Source of the DNA: Prevotellaceae bacterium UBA6417
Lineage (GTDB): Bacteria; Bacteroidota; Bacteroidia; Bacteroidales; Bacteroidaceae
DNA: 6,031 bases
NCBI GenBank assembly: GCA_002439755.1
Contig: DJPH01000010.1
Coordinates: 1 to 6,031 of the forward strand
Direction of reading: 5' to 3'
How positions within the stretch are numbered: the first letter of the stretch is position 1; every line of letters starts with the position of its first letter. The notes beneath the pieces are model-generated. The model ran no database searches. It was given only the letters and a program-made list of their open reading frames with translations, and had not been told where the DNA came from. Below, in pieces: positions 1 through 6,013 of this stretch. A program made the translations under genes and the position numbers.

Positions 1-637
1 CACTTAAGTAGGGACGACTATTTAACTGATGGTCCGGAAAATTGAAAAGTTCATGTTTGCTTATCGATGATTTTGAATTTTCCAAAGAATGTCCTGCCCA
101 AAGATTTAGGCTTTTGGTTCCTGCAACGAATTTTGAAACAAGATTATAGTCGCCATGGAGAAATCCTATTCCCTGAGACGCATCAAGTTGCGTGTAGCCG
201 CCATTGTTAAGCGGCTTCATTATAAAGTTGATAGCATATGCGTCTTTTGCATATTTGCCCGTAGGCATATCGAAGAATTCCACACGTGAAATGTCTTTCG
301 GCCTTAATGACTGTACTTCTCGGAAATTGGCTTCACGACCATCAATATAGAGAGTTGCAGCTCCGGTTGGAGTTGTTACATTCCCAGTTGAACGGTCGAT
401 GGATACACCTGGAATCATAAGGTTGCTCAACAGGTCGTACCCTGTCACCGCATGTTTGCGTTGCTCTTTAGTCGGTATTGCAAGAATATGGTTGTCTTTG
501 CGGCTAAGATATGATGCCTTGACAACCGCTTCGTCAAGTTTTTTAGTCTGAATTGATATTTTGGTGGTATCTGATTGTTGTGCATATGCGATGTTTAGCC
601 ACGGCCCCATAAAGGCAACAAACAATGCTTTTTTCAT
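1..637 (-). CDS. TonB-dependent outer-membrane receptor-like beta-barrel protein, N-terminal part (cut by window edge)
   Basis: I translated the open reading frame running off base 1 on the minus strand; about 212 residues are visible. It begins with a signal peptide (MKKALFVAF..., probable cleavage after AYA at residue 19). A TonB-box-like segment follows (KLDEAVVKAS, residues 33-42), and then a plug-like domain: GYDLLSNLMIPGVSID (66-81), LYIDGREAN (96-104), LRPKDISRVEFFDMPTGKY (111-129). The barrel would start near residue 135. Plug-domain proteins of this type sit in the outer membrane and usually import or bind a ligand using TonB energy; the substrate cannot be told. The carboxypeptidase-like (CarboxypepD_reg) domain that often precedes the plug in SusC-type receptors is absent, so this resembles the shorter outer-membrane beta-barrel family. 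The start is ATG at 637. An in-frame ATG at 646, directly after a TAA stop, is an alternative adding three residues (MIP). It lies 18 nt after tatD, probably in the same operon as tonB. Confidence 0.82.
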   Translation of the reverse strand, partial: MKKALFVAFMGPWLNIAYAQQSDTTKISIQTKKLDEAVVKASYLSRKDNHILAIPTKEQRKHAVTGYDLLSNLMIPGVSIDRSTGNVTTPTGAATLYIDGREANFREVQSLRPKDISRVEFFDMPTGKYAKDAYAINFIMKPLNNGGYTQLDASQGIGFLHGDYNLVSKFVAGTKSLNLWAGHSLENSKSSISKHELFNFPDHQLNSRPYLS

Positions 638-655
638 CGGTATCATTTAAGGATG

Positions 656-1456
656 CTATTTGACTTTTGGAAATGTAAGCAAGGCATTCTGCGTTGTGAT
701 TTCGGCAATTTTATAAGCAGGCAATTGATATATTTCTGATAATTTGTCAATGATATAAGGAATAAAAGACGGTTCATTCCTTTTTCCCCGCATCGGAACA
801 GGTGACATGTAAGGGGCATCTGTTTCGAGAACAAGCCGGCTCAAGGGTACGTTTTTCAGCACTTCCGGCAAGGTGGATTTTTTAAATGTTACAACTCCAC
901 CGATGCCCAACATGAATCCGTCAAATTGAAGCAATTCCTTTGCTTCTTCTGCTGTACCCGTAAAGCAATGGAATACACCTGTAAGGTAGTGCCCTTTAAC
1001 AGAAGACATGATGCTGACCATCTCCTTATGCGCATTTCTTGTATGAATCATCAGAGGCATTCCATGTTGAATGGCCAAATCCAGCTGCATGTTAAAAGCT
1101 TTCTGTTGTAGAGCAGCATTGCTTTTGTCCCAATAAAAATCCAATCCTACTTCGCCTATGGCGATAAAAGCATTAGGCTCGCTTAATACATCATCAATAG
1201 CATCTCCGATGCGTTCATAGTTTTCGGCCACTTCTTCCGGATGGAGACCTATCATTGCATAGCAGAACCTTGGATATTTTCGTGCCATGCAAAGAGCGCT
1301 TATCGTGGATTCAATGCCTGTGGGCGGCAGGAAAATTTTACGCGCCCCGGCTTCTTTCGCACGTTTTATCACTTCATCGATATCCTCATGAAACTCTTCT
1401 CCGTAGATGTGGGTGTGCGTATCTATATATGCATATTTTGGCTTCATCTTCTCCAA
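656..1456 (-). CDS. tatD: TatD-family metal-dependent hydrolase (putative DNase)
   Basis: This 266-residue protein has the usual TatD length (about 260) and the full metal-binding set of the amidohydrolase-like TIM barrel. The HxH motif is in IDTHTH (H14, H16), the bridging glutamate in GEVGLDFYW (E102), single histidines in MIHTRNA (H138) and FHCFTG (H163), and the aspartate in LETDAPY (D213). Family members are cytoplasmic, use two divalent metals, and act as 3'-5' exonucleases or other phosphoester hydrolases; some have been linked to DNA repair or D-aminoacyl-tRNA deacylation. The specific substrate is not readable from sequence. The start is ATG at 1456, 7 nt after the prenyl synthase stop; a second ATG three codons later is possible. 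Translation is probably coupled within the minus-strand operon. In Bacteroidales a tatD gene beside a prenyl synthase is, from memory, a common pairing. Nothing is missing or broken. Confidence 0.95.
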   Translation of the reverse strand: MEKMKPKYAYIDTHTHIYGEEFHEDIDEVIKRAKEAGARKIFLPPTGIESTISALCMARKYPRFCYAMIGLHPEEVAENYERIGDAIDDVLSEPNAFIAIGEVGLDFYWDKSNAALQQKAFNMQLDLAIQHGMPLMIHTRNAHKEMVSIMSSVKGHYLTGVFHCFTGTAEEAKELLQFDGFMLGIGGVVTFKKSTLPEVLKNVPLSRLVLETDAPYMSPVPMRGKRNEPSFIPYIIDKLSEIYQLPAYKIAEITTQNALLTFPKVK

Positions 1457-1463
1457 CGGATTT

Positions 1464-2438
1464 CTAATGCTTTCTGTTTATCAGATTTGCGGAAAAATCC
1501 CAAAGGGCTTCTTTGGCAGTTTCAGGAAGGCTCACTTCGGCCAAGAGTTCTTTCGCTTCCTCAAAATAACGGTTGATGCGGCTTATGCAAAGTTCACGGA
1601 TGCCTAACCGATTGTACAGGCTTGTGAATGCTTTTATCTTGTCAGACTCGTTATAGTCTGTCTTGGCCACCCAATTTTCCAGTTCTTTACGCTCTTCGTC
1701 ATTGGCACGCAAATAGGCGTTTATTAGCATGAATGTTTTTTTGTTGCAAATGATGTCACCACCAATGCGCTTTCCGAAAACTTCCGGATTGCCATAGACA
1801 TCAAGCAAATCGTCTTGTAATTGGAAAGCCAGTCCTATTTTTTCGCCAAAACGATAAAGTGTATCTGCATCTTCTGTATTGGCTCCTCCTAAGATTGCAC
1901 CCATTTTGGTGGCGCAGGCAATCAATACCGATGTTTTCAGACGGATCATTTCAATGTATTCTTCTTCCGTAACATCAATGCGTGTTTCAAAGTTCATGTC
2001 AAACTGTTGGCCCTCGCCAATTTCTAATGCTGTCTGCAAGAAAAGTTCCATGATGTCAACCTTCTTGGCCGAATTGACTGATAGAATTAACTTGCAAGCC
2101 AAAACCAGCATGGAATCACCGGAGAGGATCGCCGTATTGCTGTTCCACTTTTTATGAACTGTGGGCTTTCCTCGTCTCATTTCGGCACGATCCATCAGGT
2201 CATCATGCAGGAGCGTATAATTATGGTAGGTTTCTATTCCGAGTGCGGCATTCATCACATTGTCGTAGTCATTACGATACATACAATAGGCCAAAAGCAG
2301 AAATACCGGGCGGATGCGCTTACCGCCTATGGATAGCACATAGCGTATCGGTTCATAGAGCCCGACAGGTTTGTCGGGATATTTCATATCTGCTATTGCG
2401 TGGTTTACTTTTTCCAATATCCGGGCTGAAAGATTCAT
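1464..2438 (-). CDS. Polyprenyl diphosphate synthase (trans-isoprenyl synthase, probably short-chain)
   Basis: This 324-residue protein is an all-alpha trans-prenyltransferase that condenses IPP with allylic diphosphates. Visible motifs are GGKRIRP (38-44, IPP binding), the first aspartate-rich motif DDLMD (79-83) followed by RRGKPTVH (88-95), the KT pair (168-169), and the second aspartate-rich motif in FQLQDDLLD (205-213) followed by a lysine-containing GGDIICNKKT stretch. The residue five positions before the first motif is Tyr74. In this family an aromatic residue there normally caps the product at about C15-C20, so I infer a FPP or GGPP synthase rather than an octaprenyl synthase. The first motif lacks the two-residue insertion seen in E. 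coli IspA, so I assign no symbol. It acts in the cytosol, feeding undecaprenyl phosphate and quinone synthesis. ATG at 2438 lies 16 nt after the tonB stop. The divergent ispH supplies its substrates. Confidence 0.94.
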   Translation of the reverse strand: MNLSARILEKVNHAIADMKYPDKPVGLYEPIRYVLSIGGKRIRPVFLLLAYCMYRNDYDNVMNAALGIETYHNYTLLHDDLMDRAEMRRGKPTVHKKWNSNTAILSGDSMLVLACKLILSVNSAKKVDIMELFLQTALEIGEGQQFDMNFETRIDVTEEEYIEMIRLKTSVLIACATKMGAILGGANTEDADTLYRFGEKIGLAFQLQDDLLDVYGNPEVFGKRIGGDIICNKKTFMLINAYLRANDEERKELENWVAKTDYNESDKIKAFTSLYNRLGIRELCISRINRYFEEAKELLAEVSLPETAKEALWDFSANLINRKH

Positions 2439-2454
2439 ATCAAACTATTTTTAT

Positions 2455-3249
2455 TCAGTTGCTCAATTCAAAAACTATTGGCAATGTTACCTGAGCCTTG
2501 ATGGGCTTCCCATTTTTTGTGGCAGGAATCCATTTCGGCATCAAGTGAATTACACGTAAAGCCTCATGATCCAATTGTGGTGCTGCACTTTTCAGAATGC
2601 GTGCATCTGTAATTTTTCCTGTGGGCTCAACAATAAAGGCAATTTCGACAATTCCCTCTATGCGTCGTCTTATGCAGTCGGGCGGGTAGACTACGGTTTT
2701 GTCTAACCACCTCATGAAGGCAATGATTCCGGAAGGATATTTAGGAATTGAATCCAATATTACACCTGTGGTTTGTTCGGTTGATTTGGCCAAGTTTAAA
2801 TTCTCTTCTTTCCGTATCACTTCCATTGAGTCGAGAGGCAAATCTTCGATTTTGTCAGGCTCTAAGGCAATATCTTCCGGGTGAAATGCAACAGCCAATT
2901 TGTCTTTCTGAGGAATGTCTGCTTGTTCGTTGCTTTCGGTTCTCGTTGTTATTTCCGGTTCGGCTTTCCTTGGCGGGCGGCGTGCCGGGCGCGCTTCTTT
3001 TAAACGTATGCCATCCAGACGTACGATGCTTTTTATCGGATCAATGGGGGGCTTGTATGCTTTTTTGTTCATCAGATACCATACAAACGAGGGACCGGCC
3101 ACACATAAAAACATTGCAAGGACAACCATCAGCCCTGCCCTGTAACGACGCCCTGTGCGTGCGCGCAATACATAGGCTCCATATTCCTTGTTGCGATGCT
3201 CAAAAAGCAAGTCGCACCATTTTTTTGAGAATATTTCGTTTTCCCCCAT
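2455..3249 (-). CDS. tonB: Energy transducer TonB (Bacteroidetes type)
   Basis: With ATG at 3249 this encodes 264 residues. The N-terminal cytoplasmic segment carries the Bacteroidetes-specific WCDLLFEHRNKEYGAYVLR block (11-29). One membrane helix follows at about 39-60 (LMVVLAMFLCVAGPSFVWYL), then a periplasmic linker rich in charge and proline (about 85-105, containing ARPARRPPRKAEPE). The C-terminal TonB domain spans about 174-264, with VVYPP, EGIVEIAFIVEPTGKITDA, LDHEALRVIHLMPKW and the final VTLPIVFEL strand. It would couple the ExbB/ExbD proton motor to outer-membrane receptors; exbB and exbD are not in the window. The frame stays open upstream to a GTG at 3279, adding ten residues (MSRIFLSGKR), but ATG at 3249 is better placed relative to family N-termini. 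The linker is basic rather than a classic EP/KP repeat. It leads the minus-strand operon, and a plug-domain outer-membrane protein at the far end is a possible client. Confidence 0.92.
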   Translation of the reverse strand: MGENEIFSKKWCDLLFEHRNKEYGAYVLRARTGRRYRAGLMVVLAMFLCVAGPSFVWYLMNKKAYKPPIDPIKSIVRLDGIRLKEARPARRPPRKAEPEITTRTESNEQADIPQKDKLAVAFHPEDIALEPDKIEDLPLDSMEVIRKEENLNLAKSTEQTTGVILDSIPKYPSGIIAFMRWLDKTVVYPPDCIRRRIEGIVEIAFIVEPTGKITDARILKSAAPQLDHEALRVIHLMPKWIPATKNGKPIKAQVTLPIVFELSN

Positions 3250-3342
3250 TCGTTTTCCGGACAAGAAGATGCGTGACACTCGTGATGCAAATAAAAAACG
3301 TGTTTTCGCGTTATTTTAATCGGCCCGTGTCTTTTCTTTCTG

Positions 3343-3350
3343 CAAAAGTA
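3343..3350 (-). promoter_or_regulatory. Putative -7 element of the tonB operon promoter
   Basis: Read on the minus strand this is TACTTTTG followed by CA, an exact match to the Bacteroidetes -7 consensus TAnnTTTG and its frequent trailing C. Transcription would start near 3337, giving a leader of about 88 nt before the tonB ATG at 3249. No good -33 TTTG is present at the expected spacing; the nearest candidate there is GTTAC at 3376-3372. The call therefore rests on the -7 match and the divergent context. Confidence 0.55.
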
Positions 3351-3372
3351 ACGCGGATAATTCAAATTAGAG

Positions 3373-3380
3373 TAACTTTG
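3373..3380 (+). promoter_or_regulatory. Putative -7 element of the porQ-cmk-ispH promoter
   Basis: TAACTTTG matches the Bacteroidetes -7 consensus TAnnTTTG exactly. It ends 21 nt before the porQ ATG at 3402, so transcription would start near 3386 and leave a leader of only about 16 nt. No clear -33 TTTG lies 19-21 nt upstream, where the sequence reads GTAACGC. The element faces away from the minus-strand -7 element at 3343-3350, with 22 bp between the two. Confidence 0.5.
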
Positions 3381-3401
3381 GAGTCAAATTTTGGTAATTG
3401 C

Positions 3402-4379
3402 ATGAAAAAAGGCAGGATTATAAGTCTTTTCCTCCTTGCCACACAAATGGCTCAAGCCCAGGAAAGCTCGTCTGTATTCAATTTCTTGAAAATACCCGTA
3501 TCGGCTCACGTAGCCGCATTGGGTGGCGATAATGTTTCTCTGAAGCTCGACGATCCGACTTTGGTGTTTGGTAATCCGGCTACAGCTGCACAAATCAACG
3601 ACATGTCATTCAATCTTAATTATATGACATACTTGTCGGGAACGAAAGTAGCCAGTGCGGCTGCCCTCAAAGTTTTCAGTGTGCGCCATACCGTAGGTAT
3701 TACCGGGCGTTTGTTTGATTACGGCACTATGGACGAAACCGATGAAGACGGCAATATCGTCGGCAGCTTTTCGGCCAAGGATATGAACATGTCCTTGCTC
3801 TATAGCTATACTATGGGCGACAGACTCGTTGGAGGCGCATCTCTGCATTTTATATATTCAAAGTATGCAGAATATACGTCCACGTCGGTCGGCGTAGACT
3901 TAGGCTTGCATTACTATAATGATGAAAAAGAGTTTTCTGCCGGTCTTGTCATGAAAAATGTCGGTACGCAGATTTCATCGTTTTATGAAGATAGAACAGA
4001 GCATCTTCCTTTTGACCTGCAATTCGGTATTACACAAAAAATCCGGCATGCTCCTTTTCGCGTGTCTCTTACCCTGAAGGACTTGACACGTTGGTCTAAC
4101 CATTATTATTTTAATCCGGAAGGGAAAAACAGTATAGGGAGAAAACTTTTCAATCATGTTGTGGCAGGTGTCGATTTCCTTCCCACGAATAATACTTACC
4201 TCGCTGTCGGCTACAATTTCCGTCGGGCCAATGAACTGAAAGCAGCCGGTTCGGCCCATGGCGCAGGTTGGTCGTTTGGCGGCGGACTGCAAGCTGCGCG
4301 TCTCAAATTGGGCGTTTCCTATGCCAAATACCATGTAGACGCAGCTTCTTTGCTTTTCAATATATCCTACAGCTTATAA
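3402..4379 (+). CDS. porQ: Type IX secretion system protein PorQ (outer-membrane beta-barrel)
   Basis: This 325-residue protein has a signal peptide (MKKGRIISLFLLATQMAQA, cleavage predicted after AQA at residue 19) followed directly by the PorQ/PorV-type N-terminus: SSVFNFLKIPVSAHVAALGG (23-42) and DDPTLVFGNPA (50-60). The rest alternates polar and hydrophobic residues like a FadL-like beta-barrel. It includes LPFDLQFGI and HAPFRVSLTLKDLTRW and ends in a short barrel strand, LLFNISYSL. PorQ proteins lie in the outer membrane and belong with PorU, PorV and PorZ in the complex that processes type IX cargo and attaches it to the cell surface; none of those partners is in this window. The reading frame stays open far upstream across the antisense of tonB. 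The ATG at 3402 is chosen because it begins the signal peptide and lies just after the putative promoter. It is 14 nt ahead of cmk. As I recall, Porphyromonas gingivalis has the same porQ-cmk-ispH order. Confidence 0.9.
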   Translation: MKKGRIISLFLLATQMAQAQESSSVFNFLKIPVSAHVAALGGDNVSLKLDDPTLVFGNPATAAQINDMSFNLNYMTYLSGTKVASAAALKVFSVRHTVGITGRLFDYGTMDETDEDGNIVGSFSAKDMNMSLLYSYTMGDRLVGGASLHFIYSKYAEYTSTSVGVDLGLHYYNDEKEFSAGLVMKNVGTQISSFYEDRTEHLPFDLQFGITQKIRHAPFRVSLTLKDLTRWSNHYYFNPEGKNSIGRKLFNHVVAGVDFLPTNNTYLAVGYNFRRANELKAAGSAHGAGWSFGGGLQAARLKLGVSYAKYHVDAASLLFNISYSL

Positions 4380-4393
4380 TCATCTTTTATCCC

Positions 4394-5086
4394 ATGAAAA
4401 AAATAACAATTGCCGTCGACGGCTACTCGTCTTGCGGAAAAAGCACCATGGCCAAGCAATTGGCCAAAGCAACAGGTTATATTTATGTGGACAGCGGAGC
4501 CATGTATCGCGCTGTAACACTTGCAGCCTTGCGCCATCAGCTTTTTTCAGACAGTGGAATTGTTGATGAATCCGGGCTGAAAAAACTGTTGCAAGATATG
4601 TCCATTTCTTTCAAGCTTAATAAAATAACCGGTCTGCCCGAAACCTTCCTGAATGGCGAGAATGTGGAAAATGCCATCCGCACCATGGACGTGTCGTCTC
4701 GCGTCAGTCCGATTGCCGTATTGCCTTTTGTGCGTGCCACGCTTGTTGACCAGCAGCAACGTATGGGTAAGGAAAAGGGAATCATTATGGATGGTCGTGA
4801 TATTGGAACCACCGTTTTTCCCGATGCCGAGATGAAAGTCTTTGTAACGGCTTCGCCCGAAATACGGGCTCGCCGCCGCTTTGATGAGCTCAGGGCTAAG
4901 GGGCAGGAGGTCAGTTATGAAGAAATATTGGACAATGTAAAACAGCGCGACTATATTGATTCGCATCGCGAAGTATCGCCCTTGCGCCAGGCAGAAGACG
5001 CTGTGGTGCTCGACAATTCGCATCTGACACGCGAGGAACAATTGGAATGGCTCTTATCGCTGTTTCGCGAACGTACGGCAATGTAA
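4394..5086 (+). CDS. cmk: (d)CMP kinase (cytidylate kinase)
   Basis: This 230-residue protein matches the bacterial CMP kinase family (about 220-230 residues). It phosphorylates CMP and dCMP with ATP in the cytosol, supplying CDP for CTP and dCTP synthesis and recycling CMP released by phospholipid and LPS synthesis. Visible motifs are the P-loop GYSSCGKST (10-18), the nucleotide-binding VDSGAMYRAV (32-41), RVSPIA with downstream VRATLVDQQQ (103-122), DGRDIGTTVFPDA (133-145) and the arginine-rich lid RARRRFDEL (158-166). The later RDYIDSHREVSPL segment includes residues that in this family contact the phosphates. The SSCGKS P-loop is, from memory, typical of Bacteroidetes Cmk in place of the proteobacterial PAGAGKG form. 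The ATG at 4394 begins directly at the first beta strand; the frame is open upstream to 4268, but that part overlaps porQ and is not family-like. It is 14 nt after porQ and 13 nt before ispH. Confidence 0.97.
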   Translation: MKKITIAVDGYSSCGKSTMAKQLAKATGYIYVDSGAMYRAVTLAALRHQLFSDSGIVDESGLKKLLQDMSISFKLNKITGLPETFLNGENVENAIRTMDVSSRVSPIAVLPFVRATLVDQQQRMGKEKGIIMDGRDIGTTVFPDAEMKVFVTASPEIRARRRFDELRAKGQEVSYEEILDNVKQRDYIDSHREVSPLRQAEDAVVLDNSHLTREEQLEWLLSLFRERTAM

Positions 5087-5099
5087 TCCTTGGTTTTAC

Positions 5100-5957
5100 G
5101 TGAACATCAATATTGAAATAGATGCGGCATCGGGCTTCTGCTTTGGTGTTACAACAGCCATCCGCAAGGCCGAGGAAGAATTGCATGAGGGTAATTGCCT
5201 ATACTGTCTGGGCGATATTGTCCACAATGGCAAAGAAGTGGAACGTTTGCGCTCTTTGGGCCTGGTCACCATCGACCATGAACGCTTTTCAATGCTTCAA
5301 AATGCCAAAGTGCTGTTACGAGCTCACGGCGAGCCACCGGCCACCTATGAAATGGCGCGCCGCAACCATATCGAAATCATCGATGCCACTTGTCCTGTAG
5401 TGTTGCAATTGCAAAAGAGAATACGTCGCGAATATGAACGTCCCGAGCATCCGCAGATTGCCATTTTCGGCAAACGCGGCCATGCCGAAGTTTTGGGACT
5501 TGTTGGGCAAACAGAAGGCAATGCCCTTGTAATAGATCATGAAGACGACATCTGGCAATTGGACTTCAAGCGCGACATATGTCTTTTTTCACAAACGACA
5601 AAGCCTTTGGAGGCTTTTCGTGAGGTGGTGCGCCAAATAGAGTCATATATCGAGCCACCGGCAACGTTTCGCTATTTTGATACAATTTGCAGGCAGGTCT
5701 CAGGCCGTTTGCCAAATATGTTGGAATTTGCCGCGCGCCACGATGCCATACTGTTTGTAAGCGGCAAAAAGAGTTCAAACGGCAGAGCCCTCTATGAAGC
5801 CTGCCGCTCGGTCAATGAGCGTTCCTATTTTGTCGAAGGACCGAAGGATATCGATTTTGAGTGGTTGTGGGGAATTTCCACACTCGGCATTTGTGGTGCC
5901 ACTTCAACACCGAAATGGCTGATGGAAGAGTGCAAGAGAACAATTCTTGACCATTAG
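5100..5957 (+). CDS. ispH: 4-hydroxy-3-methylbut-2-enyl diphosphate reductase (IspH/LytB)
   Basis: This 285-residue iron-sulfur enzyme of the MEP pathway reduces HMBPP to IPP and DMAPP in the cytosol. The three cluster cysteines are visible: GFCFGV (C14), DATCPVV (C98) and DTICRQV (C197). Substrate-binding residues are also present: H42 in DIVHNGKEV, H76 in RAHGEPP, H128 and the proton-relay glutamate E130 in GHAEVLG, T166/T167 in SQTTKPL, and the SSN triad (225-227) in GKKSSNGRAL. The C-terminal GATSTPKWLMEE motif is intact. The start codon is GTG at 5100, translating to MNINIEIDAASGFCFGV; no in-frame ATG lies between it and the conserved region, and the distance to the first cysteine fits the family. 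It is 13 nt after cmk and ends the plus-strand operon. The presence of IspH means this organism makes isoprenoids by the MEP route, feeding the divergently encoded prenyl synthase. Confidence 0.97.
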   Translation: MNINIEIDAASGFCFGVTTAIRKAEEELHEGNCLYCLGDIVHNGKEVERLRSLGLVTIDHERFSMLQNAKVLLRAHGEPPATYEMARRNHIEIIDATCPVVLQLQKRIRREYERPEHPQIAIFGKRGHAEVLGLVGQTEGNALVIDHEDDIWQLDFKRDICLFSQTTKPLEAFREVVRQIESYIEPPATFRYFDTICRQVSGRLPNMLEFAARHDAILFVSGKKSSNGRALYEACRSVNERSYFVEGPKDIDFEWLWGISTLGICGATSTPKWLMEECKRTILDH

Positions 5958-5980
5958 TTGCTGCAACGTTGTTGTTAATG

Positions 5981-6013
5981 TGCAAAAACAATCCGCTTGT
6001 GCTTGTTTTTGCA
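5981..6013. terminator. Perfect 11-bp inverted repeat after ispH, possible terminator
   Basis: TGCAAAAACAA (5981-5991) is the exact reverse complement of TTGTTTTTGCA (6003-6013), with an 11-nt loop (TCCGCTTGTGC). It lies 23 nt after the ispH stop. The right arm carries five T residues, but no U-run follows the stem, and the stem has only three G:C pairs, so it is not a textbook intrinsic terminator. Its symmetry would let it act on transcripts from either side. A protein-binding dyad is the main alternative. Confidence 0.42.

Noticed and set aside
670..677. TACATTTC on the minus strand near the end of tatD as a promoter for the receptor gene
   Set aside because: It differs from TAnnTTTG at the final base and has no -33 TTTG at 19-21 nt spacing.
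643..834. 63-codon open frame on the minus strand overlapping the tatD 3' end
   Set aside because: It is an out-of-frame shadow of tatD and conflicts with the signal-peptide start of the receptor gene.
2441..2475. Promoter-like TTTG-N21-TAGTTTG on the minus strand between tonB and the prenyl synthase
   Set aside because: The -7 part is one base short of the consensus, and transcription would start within or after the prenyl synthase ATG at 2438.
3250..3279. GTG start of tonB ten codons upstream
   Set aside because: Homologous N-termini normally start about ten residues before the WCDL block, and ATG is preferred over GTG; kept only as an alternative.
2748..3401. Possible long N-terminal extension of porQ (open frame of over 200 codons upstream)
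   Set aside because: This stretch is antisense to the well-supported tonB gene, looks low in protein-like content, and the real signal peptide begins at the ATG at 3402.
4268..4393. Possible upstream extension of cmk
   Set aside because: It overlaps the end of porQ in another frame, and Cmk proteins begin right at the beta strand before the P-loop, matching ATG at 4394.
5957..5971. Short symmetries after ispH (GTTGC-T-GCAAC and the palindrome CAACGTTG)
   Set aside because: The one-base loop cannot fold as a hairpin, and an 8-bp palindrome is expected by chance.
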